From Delphinus delphis (lineage: Eukaryota > Chordata > Mammalia > Artiodactyla > Delphinidae), in the NCBI RefSeq assembly GCF_949987515.2, contig NC_082692.2, forward strand, positions 85,693,488 through 85,757,487: a stretch of DNA of 64,000 nt, read 5' to 3'. Position numbers and translations under genes: made by a program. The notes below the pieces were generated by a model. That model was not told the DNA's origin. It did no database searches and saw only the letters and a program-made list of their open reading frames with translations. Below, one piece after another: positions 19,770 to 31,005 of the stretch; within the stretch, counting starts at the first letter, position 1, and each line of letters begins with the position of its first letter.

Positions 19770-20754
19770 GACCCTGAAGGGGAAGCACTTGGTGGGGCCC
19801 GGATTCCTTCCTTTCTTGTCATTCTTAAGGTTTGTTTCTAACTAGGTTGCTCTGAGCCCCCAGGGACATTTAAATAGAGTTAGAAATTTTTAAAACCACT
19901 CTGATTCTAGAGCACTCCATGCAGCTCCCAGTGCTCAATTAACATTGTAAATTGTGCCAGGGAGCCAGCCCAGGAGGGTCTCCAGAGATGAGCAGCTTCT
20001 ACAAAGTGCCTCCCAAGCCCGGAGGCCAGTCAGAGCTGGAGGCACAGCCGTGGGCCACTGGCCAAAAACCTGGAGACCACTTCTTAGAGAGAAGACACAG
20101 ATCAAAGAGCCCTTGAGGTTTAAGGGGGAACTTTAGGATCCCTGAGCAGAAGGTCTCCACTGGGGGAGCACAGCTCCCTGGAAGGCCCCAGAACCTTCAC
20201 TGATGGACCAGCGGGCTGGAGACCTCCAGATCCACCGGCCATGTTTGTCCACCCTGCTCTGTGTCCTGGGAGCCTGCCCTGGACAGAGTGTATCCACAGG
20301 CTCCTTTGCCCTCTGGCTTCCTGTTAGCACTGGTAGGACACTGGAGGGTGGAAGGAGAGACAGACCTGTGCTGGGTTACTGCAGGTTAGCAGCATCCCTC
20401 TGCCCCAGGTCACACCCCTGTCAGGAAGCTTCTTCCATCTGGCCCCTCTGTCCCAGCTTCAGGTCATGGCTTACTCCCTTGCCCTTTTAGCCTAAAGGTT
20501 TTGAGCTCCAGGCTAGTAGCTCTGGGGCACTGACCAATCTCTTATGGTTTCCCTAAACCCTCTGGAGACCTTTGTAAATCGTCCTTTTATTAAAATCTCC
20601 TCAGAACCCTGTTTGAATATATCGTCAATTTCCTGCTGAGACCCAGACACAGCCACCAAATTCAAAGCATCCTGTAAAGTTTTCTGTTGCCAGAACTAAG
20701 TTTATATGCTGTTAGTATGCTATGCATCAGTCTCAATGCCGAGCTGAGCAGGTT
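19770..20754. other. Unassigned sequence, about 1 kb
   Basis: No repeat, exon or RNA gene recognised. Confidence 0.5.
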
Positions 20755-21140
20755 ATATGGTGCATCTGCTAAAATGCCATTTGGCTGCAAACAACAGAAA
20801 ACCAAACTCACACTGGCATAAACAGAGAGGGGACTACTTGCTCACATAACAGAAGGTCTAGAGGTGGGTAGTTGACGACAGATTTTAATGAGTTTGGGGC
20901 CATCCTCTGTTATCTTCTTGGCCTTTCTCTCGTGAACACAAAATGGCTGCTTCAGCTCCAGACATCTCATCCATGCTCAAGTCAAAAATAAACTGGCCAT
21001 AGGAAAAAGAGATAGCATCACTCACTTCTACACAGGAAAGAGAAAGATTTCCCAGAGGCCCTGTCCAGCAGATTCTCAGAGACTAGAACTGTAGCTAACT
21101 GCCCTAGCTGCGAGGGAAGCAGGGAAAGGAATTATCCAGG
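20755..21140 (-). mobile_element. Repeat family A, copy 2
   Basis: 'caacagaaaaccaaactcac' then 'actggcataaacagagagg' and 'ggctgcttcagctcc' align with 1425-1850 and, reversed, with 47490-48022. Confidence 0.6.
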
Positions 21141-21444
21141 TTTCTATCCTCCACTCAGGAAGGCAGCGAGGGAAAGGAGGTTGCAAACTGAGTGAGGGTA
21201 ACTATTCAGCAGGGTCTTCCAGGTGCACCAAAGAATCACACAGGCACAGAGAGGAATGAACAACAGAGCTCAGGGTCAAGCCAGCCACTGCCACCTCCTA
21301 CTTCCTGTGTTTACTGGAGCAAGTGAGACTTTTGCAGGTCAAGGGAACAAATGACCCTATTCAGGCATCAACCCTGTCCCTTCACGTATGCTGCCAAAAA
21401 CCTAGTATTTTGAAAGTCCAAGAGGCCTACAAAAAAGTTACAGT

Positions 21445-21659
21445 GGGCTTCCCTGGTGGCGCAGTGGTTGAGAGTCCGCCTGCCGATGCAGGGGACGCGG
21501 GTTCGTGCCCCAGTCCGGGAAGATCCCACATGCCGCGGAGCGGCTGGGCCCGTGAGCCATGGCCGCTGAGCCTGCGCGTCCGGAGCCTGTGCTCCGCAAC
21601 GGGAGAGGCCACAGCAGTGAGAGGCCCGCGTACCGCAAAAAAAAAAAAAAAAAAAAAAA
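21445..21659 (+). mobile_element. CHR-type SINE, young cetacean subfamily, full length
   Basis: Starts 'gggcttccctggtggcgcag', B box-like 'gggttcgtgcccc', 3' unit ending 'gaggcccgcgtaccgc' plus an A tail. Flanked by a perfect 14-base duplication 'aaaaaagttacagt' at 21431-21444 and 21654-21667. Confidence 0.98.
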
Positions 21660-21669
21660 GTTACAGTAA

Positions 21670-22730
21670 TTCATGTTTTCCCAGTGCTCAGAGCCAAATT
21701 CCAGGCTTGCCCCATAGCTGTATGGCACAGAAGTTTGGGGCGAAGGGTAAAAGCCCCTAAAGGGCAGAAGCCAGTTTGAAAGACTGAAAACAGGATCCAA
21801 ATTCGGATCCCACCCTCCTAGCTCCCCACTCCCTCCCCTAGAATTCTCCTGTCTTTTCAGCCTCCAAATGTATCTTGTATTGTAAGAAACATCATTCTTC
21901 TTCCAAAATGTTTCCCCCACCTCTGCCTTCCCTTCCAACTCTGCGTGAATATCTATGTATAGGACCATGGGGCCATCCCATCACAGTAAAATGATACCAG
22001 ATCAGTTCTTATTTTCTTCTTTGTGTTCATCTGTCTCTTCTCGTTTTCTTGACAATGAACATGGATGGTATGTAATCGTTTTTTTCAGTTAGGTTTTTTT
22101 TTTTCCCACCACACCAGGCATAAACATCAGATAGGAAATGAAAATACCACCCTAGCAAATTATACCTTTGCCTCCATTCTGCCCCTCCAAGGGATACTGA
22201 AAAATACCCCCAAACGGGCATACGCGGCTGCCAATCATTTTTTGCGTCAGACTCAAAAGCCTTTCAAATGAGTCGTTCAATCTGGTGGACCTCAACCTGC
22301 CCCTGTGAGCTTTCTGCACAGTCTGGGGAGAGAAAAGTTAATTCCACACTGCTTGTGAGGTTTATCAAACATACCAAACTTTCCTTAAACAGTTTCAGAG
22401 ACGGCCAAGCGATGGAGCAACCCCGCAAAGCGCTTTCCCACTTAATTTCGGAGCCTATGTGTATTTTGATGGAAATATAATCCATATGTTGGCTTCATTT
22501 CTATATCCTCGTCTACCCGGTTCTCAGAGCTAGCTGATTGATGTCCAAAGGCCCTCAGAGACTTTTGCAAGAATTTTTTTTCCTCAAAAAGAGGAAGCTG
22601 TCTTCGCTGGCAACAGCAAGAGTTTGCCTGCCAGTGTCTGAGAGTGACTCACAGCACAGAAGCCAAAGGTCTGGAGAAGCAGATGAAAGACCAGGTGGCA
22701 ACCTTCTCCGGGAAGGAGGCTCATGGCGGC
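21670..22730. other. Unique sequence; 22020-22500 looks non-repetitive and constrained
   Basis: No repeat recognised. The AT/GC-balanced stretch 22020-22500 has many compact motifs (for example 'tttgcgtcagac' and 'ccaatcatttttt' near 22235). Conservation is a guess from texture and needs an alignment. Confidence 0.3.
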
Positions 22731-22731
22731 T

Positions 22732-22795
22732 TTCCATACCCAATATTTATTAAGCACCTACTATTTACAGGTTGTGGTGTTGGGGGCAGGGAGTG
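22732..22795 (-). mobile_element. L2 3' end fragment, minus strand
   Basis: 'aatatttattaagcacctac' then 'tatttacaggttgtggtg' is the reverse of the L2 terminus. Confidence 0.6.
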
Positions 22796-22799
22796 GGAA

Positions 22800-23885
22800 G
22801 GTATAAAAATGGCTCGTCTGTGGATTCTCTTCCACAGGAGCTGCCGCTTATATACCGAGGCCAGCAACCTCGATCTGCGAAAGGCCAGATAGTAAATAGC
22901 GTGCCTTTCAGGCCAGAAGGCCTGTGTGGCGATTCCACAGCTGTGCCACTGCAGCCTGAGAACAATCACAGACAACAGGTGAATGAGCGAGGGGGGCTGT
23001 AGCCCAATAAAACGGGATTCACAAAAACAGGGGTGGGACCGATTTGGCCCCCAGTCTAGGTGAAGCCACGTGACATTGTTGACATTTGGCCATCCTGACC
23101 TCCACAAACAGCAGTTTCATGTGGTTCCACGTAATGGTTGGAGAGATGAAATAAACACAGATGACTGTGAAATGAAGAAGAAAGTATAAAAGGCCATCAT
23201 CGTGGCAGAGCTGACTTCATTTCTTTAACGGTTCTTCCAAAACCATCTCTGAGGGAGCTGATGATTCCAGCCAGGTGACCTCAAATGCAACTCTCTTCAC
23301 GCTGCCTGGCGCCCAACATGCACTAAGGCAACCGGATGGAGCATGAAGCCACTCCCTAACTGATTTGTGCAGGAAGATTTCTGTTTGTGCAAAGCATCCC
23401 TCCAAATTGTGGTTCTGGGAACCACCCTGTGGAAATAGTTCACTTTGTGTTTCTAAGAAGGCCAGTCTCCCCTCACAACAGATTTCATTGCTAGTGCCCC
23501 AGTGACTCTCATGTGACGCTAAGAATAAGGTGAGTGGAATAAGGTGGGTAAGAAGAAGATTCTGCTGTCAGCCTGACATCTGTCCTGGACCCCAGGGGAG
23601 AGTTTTAACTGGGGCCGGTCCCTGAAGCAGCACTGATTAGATAACTGCCACTTCCCTGCTTTAAAGGATGTAATTTGATACCCAGACTTGAACCTTTCTG
23701 GGAAAAGTCATGTAATGACATTATGACATCTTGTGGCCACTTTGAGGAACCCACACTATTCCCGCTGGGTTTCGATCCTGAAGGAGAAGAGCCCCATTGA
23801 AAGGCCACCACCCAACGGAGCCCCAGGAGGACGACTCCCCCTTCCCCGCCCCTCACTGGCCAACTGGGGACATTTCTACCATTAT
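22800..23885. other. Mostly unassigned; hAT 3' fragment at 23003-23060
   Basis: 'caataaaacgggattcacaa' then 'aaacaggggtgggaccg' and 'atttggcccc' match the 3' end of the hAT repeat that is complete at 31520-31738. A short perfect hairpin CAGGCC/GGCCTG lies at 22909-22924. Rest unassigned. Confidence 0.45.
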
Positions 23886-23889
23886 TGTC

Positions 23890-24035
23890 TTGCTACTCAA
23901 AGTGTTGTCCTCGGGCCAGCAGGGGCAACAGCAGTGCAGAGTCTCCGGCCACCCCAGCGCAAGTCAGAACTGGAGTTTTAATAAGAGCCCGGGGGACTGG
24001 TATACGTGGTGACGTCTGAGGAGCATCACTTTAGT
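23890..24035 (+). mobile_element. MER20-type hAT element
   Basis: 'actcaaagtgttgtcctcgg' through 'gaactggagttttaataaga' matches MER20. It carries a CTCF-like 'ccagcaggggca' at about 23917. Confidence 0.72.
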
Positions 24036-24204
24036 CTACACTTCTTTGTGGGTAAACGCCAAGTGTTGCTTCTTTTTTCAGTAATGGGAAGAAAAAGGCA
24101 AGTATCAGAGGCCAGCGAACAAAATGTGAAGCCAGACAGGCCACTGGGTAGTTCCAAGGACTTCCAAGGGCCCTCGGATAAGGTCAATAATTTTACTTAG
24201 TTGT

Positions 24205-24395
24205 TTTCCTAGTATTTACTGGATATTCTTGCCAGACCCGATACGAAGCATGCCACAGGCACTATCTCACTTAATTCTCACCAACTTTGAGGCAGAAACT
24301 ATTATGAGCACATTTTATAGACGAGGAGACTAAGGCTGTGCAGAGAGGTCGACTTCCAGCTAATAAGCAGATGTTGATCTCTGCTCAGGCCCCAG
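24205..24395 (-). mobile_element. MIR SINE, minus strand
   Basis: 'ctatctcacttaattctcac' then 'attttatagacgaggagact' is the reversed MIR. Confidence 0.8.
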
Positions 24396-24399
24396 AACT

Positions 24400-25460
24400 C
24401 ATTAGGGTTAGGATGAAGGAAGAACAAAGCTATAAACAGAGAAGAAGAAAGCAAACAGGAGAGGGAACAACTGCAAAAGGGAAATGTCAGCACAGTTTAG
24501 GAAGATGGAGAACAGACAGACGAATGACAAGAGATCTGGGTCTCAGCTTCCTTCTCTCTACTAAATGCCTGCAATGAGAAGCAGAGAGGACGCACTGCAG
24601 AATCTTGGAAGTTCAAGAGGCACCAGGTACCTATGGAGACAGGTGAGTGGGATGGCGCTGAAGCAGGAGGGTGGGTTGAAAGTTAGTGCAAGCTCCGACG
24701 CCCCCCAGCTCCCTTCCCCAGGCCACAGTGCCAGGCAGGTGGCAGCTCTGCAGCTGCGGATGGGAAACTAACTATCAGGACAGGCTACGCCAGGGACTCT
24801 AGCTTGGGGCCACCAGCCCCTGCCAATGGTAGGAATGAGGAACTATACTAAAAACAGGTAGAATTAATGTCCATCCACTAAAGAGTGAGGCTCAGAACCT
24901 TTCACCCAACTCAGCCCCAGAATACCTACTGTCCAGCATCCCACTGCCACCTCCAACACACGTGTGCATGCACACACCAATCGTCAGAGGGTTCTTATCC
25001 AAGGATGTTGACTGAGCCAAAAGGCAAGACCAAGAGAATTTGATATTTGGGGTCCTTAGAAAAAAATGTCCACCCCACTGGTTTTCCAGACAGCTGCACA
25101 CCGTAGACATTTCAACAGTACTTCTACTTTGACAGAGAGAAACCAAAAAGATGCAAAGGGAAAAATTCAGACTTAGAGAATGCAAGGAATTGAAGAAGGT
25201 TCTTGAAAACACCCTAAGAAAGAAAATGTATCCTTTAAACAAGAACAGGATACTCTCAAAAGTTAATAGAAAATGACAAAGAGTATCTGGAAATTGAAAA
25301 CAGGATAGCAGAAGGGTTCGGTAACCAAAGTGAGATAGCTGACGTGGTCATGATTTCTAGCCTTTGCTTCTTTGCTTCTTCTCTCCTCCAGTTTAACGAA
25401 TGCTCCACACAGGCCTCCTTTTAACACTGTCACCAGTAGTCCACTTACACAGCCCTAGGA
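24400..25460. other. Unassigned sequence, about 1 kb
   Basis: A-rich around 24410-24480 and 25180-25300. No repeat or exon recognised. Confidence 0.5.
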
Positions 25461-25463
25461 GAA

Positions 25464-25870
25464 TGCTATGGGCTGAACTGTGTCCTCCTCAAATTCAATT
25501 GTTGAAGCCCTAACCCCAGAACCTCAGGATGTGACTGTATTTGGAGTTAGGGTCTTTGAATCAGTAATTAAGTTAAAATAAGGCCCTTAGGATGGGCCCT
25601 AATCTAACATTACTGGTGTCCTTATAAGAAGAGGAAATTGGAACACACACAGAGACACCAGGGATGCTCATGCCCAGAGGAAAGGCCGTGTGAGGACACC
25701 ACAAGATGGCGGCCATCTACAAGGCAAAGGAAGAGGTCTCAGGAGAAACCACACCTGCCAACACCTTGGTCTCGGACTCCCAGGCTCCAGAACTGTGAGA
25801 AATAAATTTCCACTGTTTAAGTCACCCAGTCTGGGGTATTTTGTTATTGTAGCTCTAGCAAGCTAATACA
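25464..25870 (+). mobile_element. MLT1-type LTR (ERVL-MaLR), solo, full length
   Basis: TG...CA ends ('tgctatgggctgaactgtgt' to 'gcaagctaataca'), about 407 bases, with 'ccagaactgtgagaaataaa' supplying an AATAAA signal. Flanks 'gagaa' and 'gaggg' may be a decayed 5-base duplication. A YY1-type palindrome lies at 25703-25718. No internal viral genes remain. Confidence 0.93.
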
Positions 25871-25874
25871 GAGG

Positions 25875-26320
25875 GCCGCATTATTTAATTAAAGATTGAC
25901 TTGCTTGTTCCAAGAGAAAAAACAGAAAAGCTAAAACACAGAACTGAGCCCTGAAAAAGTAAATCTTTACCCAGAGAACAGAACTGTGTGGGCATGACCG
26001 AGGCATAAACGGTCTTGATGGTTTCCTCCATCTTCCCAAGAACCGAGGATGAAAGCAAAGGACCCCTTTGGGCAAAGAAGAAGCAAAGACTTCTGGTACA
26101 ACAGCCACAGACCAACATGGTGCCAGGGTGACCAACTGGCTAAGGCCCAGGCCCAGGGACGAGCACATCCAGGCCTAGACTCCCTCTGCCTTCACGTGTT
26201 CAGCACCCCTACCCCACCCCCAGCCTCACCCCTGCTAAGCCCCAGGCTCTTTCCCACCTGGGAGTCTGTTGCCTGGAACCTTCTGTAGCCAGAAGTAGCT
26301 AATCTAATCAACTTACAAGG
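25875..26320. other. Unassigned sequence
   Basis: Nothing recognised; minus-strand ORFs of 77-95 codons in two frames are overlapping chance frames. Confidence 0.5.
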
Positions 26321-26321
26321 T

Positions 26322-26480
26322 GTTCCCCATACTGCTTGATCGTAACTCTCATCTGAGGCAAGTATTAAATAGACAGCATTCCTAGACCTTCCCTTGGAGA
26401 TTCCGATTCGGTAGGTTACATTTGGAACGTGTTGCCCAGAAAATTCCAGTGAAGGCACATTTGGAAAACATTAGACTAAC
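26322..26480 (+). mobile_element. hAT-type non-autonomous element (MER20/MER5-like)
   Basis: 'ggagattccgattcggtagg' and a closing 'ggaaaacattag' fit the general layout of small hAT repeats. Diverged. Confidence 0.45.
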
Positions 26481-26484
26481 GCCG

Positions 26485-26885
26485 GGTTAGGAGGATGGCA
26501 TCTCTTCTGGATCCACGGCCCTTTGAAATCCACGAGGTGGCCCTTGGAGTCCCACTCTCTAAGTGATCCTGACGTGAAGTGACCTCTGCCAGCGAAGAGC
26601 CGTTCAGATGAGGGGCAGCTCAGATGCACAGTTGCTTCCCCGGGTCGGGCTGAGCCACCCTCAGTGGGGATGGAGAGATGCGCTTTCCGGAGATGCTATC
26701 TTCAGCTCAATGAAAAGAACTTGCTGATCGTCAGAGCTGCTGTCCAACAGTGGAATGGGTCACAGAAAAGAGGGGTTCTGTGGAATTCAAGCTGGAGCTC
26801 TGTAAAGGGAGATGGTTCCTTCTGCCTGGCACAAAGGGGCCTGATGCATGCCTCCCAGAAGAACAGGAGGAGTGTGTAGAGCCTC
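26485..26885. other. Unassigned sequence
   Basis: Nothing recognised. Confidence 0.5.
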
Positions 26886-27010
26886 GCTACTCAGATGTGG
26901 CCCCTGGTCCAGAAGCATGCCTATCATCTAGGAGCTTTTAAAAACCTCTCTAATCACACCCCGTCCTCCAAAATTCCAGTATCCCTCATCCAAGGTCAAG
27001 TCTTGGCATT
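26886..27010 (+). mobile_element. MER20-like fragment
   Basis: 'ctactcagatgtggcccctg' then 'gtccagaagcatgcctatc' resembles the MER20 start. Confidence 0.45.
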
Positions 27011-27239
27011 AATACTTTTGCAATCTCCCCAGTTTATTCTCCTGTGAAGCAGACACTGAGAGCCACAGAGTCAGGGACCCAGAGGGTTCCATTCAGCTCT
27101 GTGTGAACCACACTCTGGCTGAACCAGTGGGGGATGGACTTGCTGGAAGAGGGAAGAAACATACATCACAAGCTCCAGTCTCTTTTTCACCTGCTTTTCT
27201 GCATGCTTCAGCAGGACTCTGTCTCCCAGCTGCCTCCAA

Positions 27240-27350
27240 AAGCAATGACTCAGAGAAGTGATGTGACCTGCCCTAGGTTACCCCTCCAATGATGCAGGAC
27301 AAACAGGACTTGGGATTCCTGCTCCAGTGCTCTTACGGCCTCCTGGGCCA
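27240..27350 (-). mobile_element. MIR SINE, minus strand
   Basis: 'agagaagtgatgtgacctgc' then 'cctaggttacccctcc' resembles the reversed MIR core. Confidence 0.5.
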
Positions 27351-27464
27351 CTAAGGCCAGGCTGAGGAGTAGAGAAAGAGGAAGAAGACAAGTCCCCACC
27401 CCTAGAGATAGCCTGGCAGCTAAATCAAACCAAAAATCAAAATATCGCAGAAGCAGAAATAATA

Positions 27465-27735
27465 ATAAACTTTTCCTGAGTATTTACTCATACACACTGG
27501 CCACTGTATTTTCTTTACTTCCATCATATTCCTTCATCTCTGGAACGATGGGTCCCCTGCGGACTGTTAGGTGCTATTATTCACCCCCATTTTACTCAGG
27601 AGGAAACTGAGACTCAGAGTAGTACGGTCGCTCATCCGAGGTAGCACAGCCAGTCAGTGGTAGAGCTGCGACTCCAACCCAGGTGGGCAACTCCTTGAGA
27701 GCCCAAATTCTTAGCCTCTGTGCTCCACCGCCTGC
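27465..27735 (-). mobile_element. MIR SINE, minus strand, near full length
   Basis: 'ccattttactcaggaggaaa' then 'ctgagactcagagtag' and 'tagcacagccagtcagtgg' is the reversed MIR including the head. Confidence 0.85.
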
Positions 27736-27739
27736 CCCC

Positions 27740-28138
27740 AAATGTAAGTGTGGGGCTGGGGTCTCCGTGGAGGCTGTCAAAGTTAGGGGGAAGATGACTT
27801 CGAGTTTGACCACGGAGGTCAAAGACTAGTACCCACGTGGGGCAAAGGTGAGGCTGGAAAGCTGAGGACATGTGTCCAGGCTGAGCCTACACTAGGAGTG
27901 AGGAGAAAAGGATGGGCTGGTGGCACCCTTGGCAGATGGGGGAGAAAGGTTTCACTCTGAAGCCCTAGAGAAAATGAACGTGAAGGGCGGAGGATGGGAG
28001 CGATGTGTTCCCTTTAGACGTGAGTGGACTCTGAGCTCCTACAAGAGGGTGGGGAGGACACAAGGGGCTGAGGAAATCTAAGACCCTGGGAGACATGGGG
28101 CCACCCGTGCCTGGCACACGCCCAGGGCTTCCCATGTG
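27740..28138. other. Unassigned sequence
   Basis: Nothing recognised. Confidence 0.5.
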
Positions 28139-28139
28139 T

Positions 28140-28290
28140 TCTTTGGTTTATTATTACCCCACTCCGCTCTTCAGACTTTAAAGGGGACCCAGGCTTTGAA
28201 GGAAACGGGGCTCAGAGAGATCATGTACTCATCCAAGGCCACTTAGCTGAGAGACTGAGCCACGGTGGAGACCCAAGTTGGCCTCACACG
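28140..28290 (-). mobile_element. MIR SINE, minus strand
   Basis: 'aacggggctcagagagatca' then 'tccaaggccacttagctgag' is the reversed MIR core. Confidence 0.72.
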
Positions 28291-29417
28291 TGGAGGAAAT
28301 GAGACTTCCTGCTAAAAATGTTGGACAAAACATGTGCTTTTCTCTGCTCCTCCCTGTGAATCCGTAACAGGAGAGTAAAGGAATTTTTTTTTCAGTCATA
28401 AAGAAGCCAGGCAGGAAAAAGAAAACAGGAGACAAGAACAAGCAAGAGATGTCGAAATAAATAAATAAATAAACGGGGTAGGGGTGAAAAGCAGGTGGAT
28501 GAGAGCTAAGTGACGTATCAGAGCTGAGAGAGCTCCAGCCAAGCCCAAGGGAAGACGATAGGAAGCCAGGGGATCTGTGTCCCCAGGACTCCAGAAAATA
28601 TCAAGAACGGAGGCACGGCATAGCCCTGAAAGCAAGGGGCTGGTGGAAAAATTCTTTAAAAAGAGAGTTTAGATCTCCAGGTTTCTTCCTAACCTCAGAC
28701 ATGGAGATGACTAACCAATTCAGTGGAAGAAAAGAGGCTTAACCTCTAGCCAAGTGCGGGCGAATAGGCTCCGGACTGGAGCTTTGGGGCACCACGGGAT
28801 GCCAGATTCAAAACAGGGGGATGAGGCGAAACCCAACACGTTGAACAACGAGGCTCTCCCCAGCCAGGCTGAAGCCTACGGGACCCACCATCCCTGTTTG
28901 CCTGAGACTGAGGGGCTTCCCAGGATGACGGACTTCCAGTCCTGGATCACCCAGGATGACCTGTCACCCTTCTTAGACCCCTCTGAGACCAAAAGATTCC
29001 CTTCTGGGAAAAGGGACCAGCCCAGGATAAAAGACCTGCGGGCTGAGAGGGAGGAAGGAAATGCCCTCAAGATATGGCAAGGCCCCCATCCTGTCACGAA
29101 ACCAGGGGTCCCCAGGTCCTGTCCCGACACAGACCTTGCATCCAGCACATCACACGACGAGCTCGCTGATGGAGGCTCAGGGGCTCCAGCGGTGCCACCT
29201 GGGTGTGGCTAAGCTGTCCGCCCACACCAGGCAACCAGAGAAGGTTGCAGAGGCTGCAACCAGGTACCTGGAACAGAGCTTCAGTCATGTGAAACCCCCC
29301 AGGGACACCCAGAAATACCTGGGGGAGACTTGCGGTGGCAGTTATCACTCTGTGAGCATTTGTGCTACTGAGGGACTGAGGGGGTTACATGGCAGCCCTC
29401 GTCACAGAAGCCAGAGG
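28291..29417. other. Unassigned sequence with AAAT repeat and a 152-codon ORF
   Basis: An (AAAT)n run lies at 28454-28474. A plus-strand ORF at 28754-29212 is hydrophilic and free of recognised repeats, but shows no known domain, and its length is within chance for a 64-kb window. Confidence 0.35.
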
Positions 29418-29877
29418 ATGGAAACCACCAAAATGCCATCCCCAGATGAACCGATACACTGAGGTCTAGCCATACAATGCACCATCATTCAGTCACAAAA
29501 AGGAATGAAGACTGACACACGCTACAACACGGAAGAACTCCCAAAACATTGTGCTGAGGGAGAGAAGCTAGAACCAAAAGGTCACACACCGTGTGATTCC
29601 ATTTATACGCAACATCCAGGAAAATCCATATTGTTAGGAAGCAGACGAGTGGTTACCAGGGCTTGGGGGATGGGAAAATGGGGCATGACTGCTTAATGGC
29701 TATTTACCTTTAGGGTGATGGGAATGTTCTGGAACTAGAGACAGGTGATGGTTGCACAACACTGTGCATGCACTCGATGCCAATGAACTGTATCCTTTAA
29801 AATAGTTCATTTTCGATTATGTGAATTTCATCCCAATGTCTATTATGTGCATTTCACCTCAATTAGATAAAAGAAGA
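29418..29877 (+). mobile_element. L1M-type LINE 3' end
   Basis: 'gccatacaatgcaccatcat' then 'tcagtcacaaaaaggaatga', 'gtggttaccagggcttgggg' and 'ggtgatggttgcacaacact' follow an old L1M tail and 3' UTR. Confidence 0.9.
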
Positions 29878-29879
29878 AA

Positions 29880-30667
29880 GATCAATCTGGCGAGAACGGA
29901 AAGGCCCGATCAACATGCTCATCTAAGCCAAGCTAAGCCCAACAAGCATTGCTCAGACTCCAAGAGCTGTTCAAAGTTATCCCACCAGGCCCCACTCTCA
30001 GGAAGCCCCAGACAAGCCAGGGAGACAGCAGGCTTGCTTCCAGGAAGGGGGTGGCTGAACTGAGCCCGGAGACACTCCCCTCCTCTAGAGCTGCAATTAA
30101 CAAGTAAGCCCCGAAATAAAAGAGGAAACACACACAACGCAGCTCTGATCAGTTTCCTCTCCGCCCAACTACCCACCCCCCACCCCCCCCCCACCCCCGT
30201 CACACCCCCAGCAGGCCCACGGGGTCCCAGACACACACACACACACACCCCCCCTCCTGGTGAGCCCCGCAGGTCTCTGCAGGGCACGAAGACCCGCTGC
30301 TTTCCGGAATGTTCTCATGAGAAACTGTCGATAATCAGGCACCACAGACCACGCTTTGTGTGACTCGGGTTAGGTTTGTTTAAGAAACACAATTAGAAAG
30401 GAAAGGCACACTTTTTTTTTTCCTTGTTAAGACCTGGGGAAATTGTTCCTATTCAAGCTGGGTCTCTGGAGGCCTTGCTCTCCTCTGAAGGAGCATAAAT
30501 ACCCCGCATTCCAGCTGCCGGCCACAAACCCACCAGGAGCCTGTTACAGACCCGGGGAGGAATGCACAGCCCCCAGCAGCTACGAGGGCCCAGCACAGCC
30601 GTGTCTGCTCCACACACAGTTCTCAGGAACTTGAAAACTCCCCCATCACCTCCTGTGCTGCAGCAAT
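29880..30667. other. Unassigned sequence
   Basis: Contains the C-rich tract at 30172-30209 and a CA run at 30231-30248. No repeat family or exon recognised. Confidence 0.5.
30172..30209. repeat. C-rich low-complexity tract; G-quadruplex potential on minus strand
   Basis: Several C runs of three to eleven bases separated by single A or short spacers fit a quadruplex pattern on the minus strand. Confidence 0.7.
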
Positions 30668-30715
30668 CTTACTTACTTACTTACTTATTTACTTACTTAC
30701 TTACTTATTTATTTT
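30668..30715. repeat. (ACTT)n microsatellite
   Basis: About twelve 4-base units with ATTT variants interspersed, next to a SINE insertion. Confidence 0.95.
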
Positions 30716-30784
30716 GGTGGCAACATGCTTTTTCTTTTTCCTCCAGGAATTTTACGTTTGAAGCCTCAAAATACAAGGCAGACT

Positions 30785-30992
30785 GGGCTTCCCTGGTGGC
30801 GCAGTGGTTGAGAGTCCGCCTGCCGATGCAGGGGACACGGGTTCGTGCCCCGGTCCGGGAAGATCCCACATGCCGCGGAGCTTGCTGGGTCCGTGGGCCG
30901 TGGCAGCTGAGCCTGCGCGTCCGGAGCCTGTGCTCCGCAATGGGAGAGGACGCAGCAGTGAGAGGCCCGCGTATCGCAAAAAAAAAAAAAAA
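30785..30992 (+). mobile_element. CHR-type SINE, young cetacean subfamily, full length
   Basis: Nearly identical to 21445-21659. Flanked by 'aaaatacaaggcagact' (30768-30784) and 'aaaatacaaggcaggct' (30989-31005), one mismatch in 17. Confidence 0.98.
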
Positions 30993-31005
30993 TACAAGGC
31001 AGGCT

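Noticed and set aside
21323..21760. ORFs across 21323-21968, 30562-31124, 45933-46326, 48713-49140 and 61321-61665
   Set aside because: They are translations of CHR SINEs in different frames, which explains their mutual similarity.
30668..30715. Regularly spaced repeat considered as a CRISPR-like array
   Set aside because: Simple 4-base microsatellite without spacers, in animal DNA.
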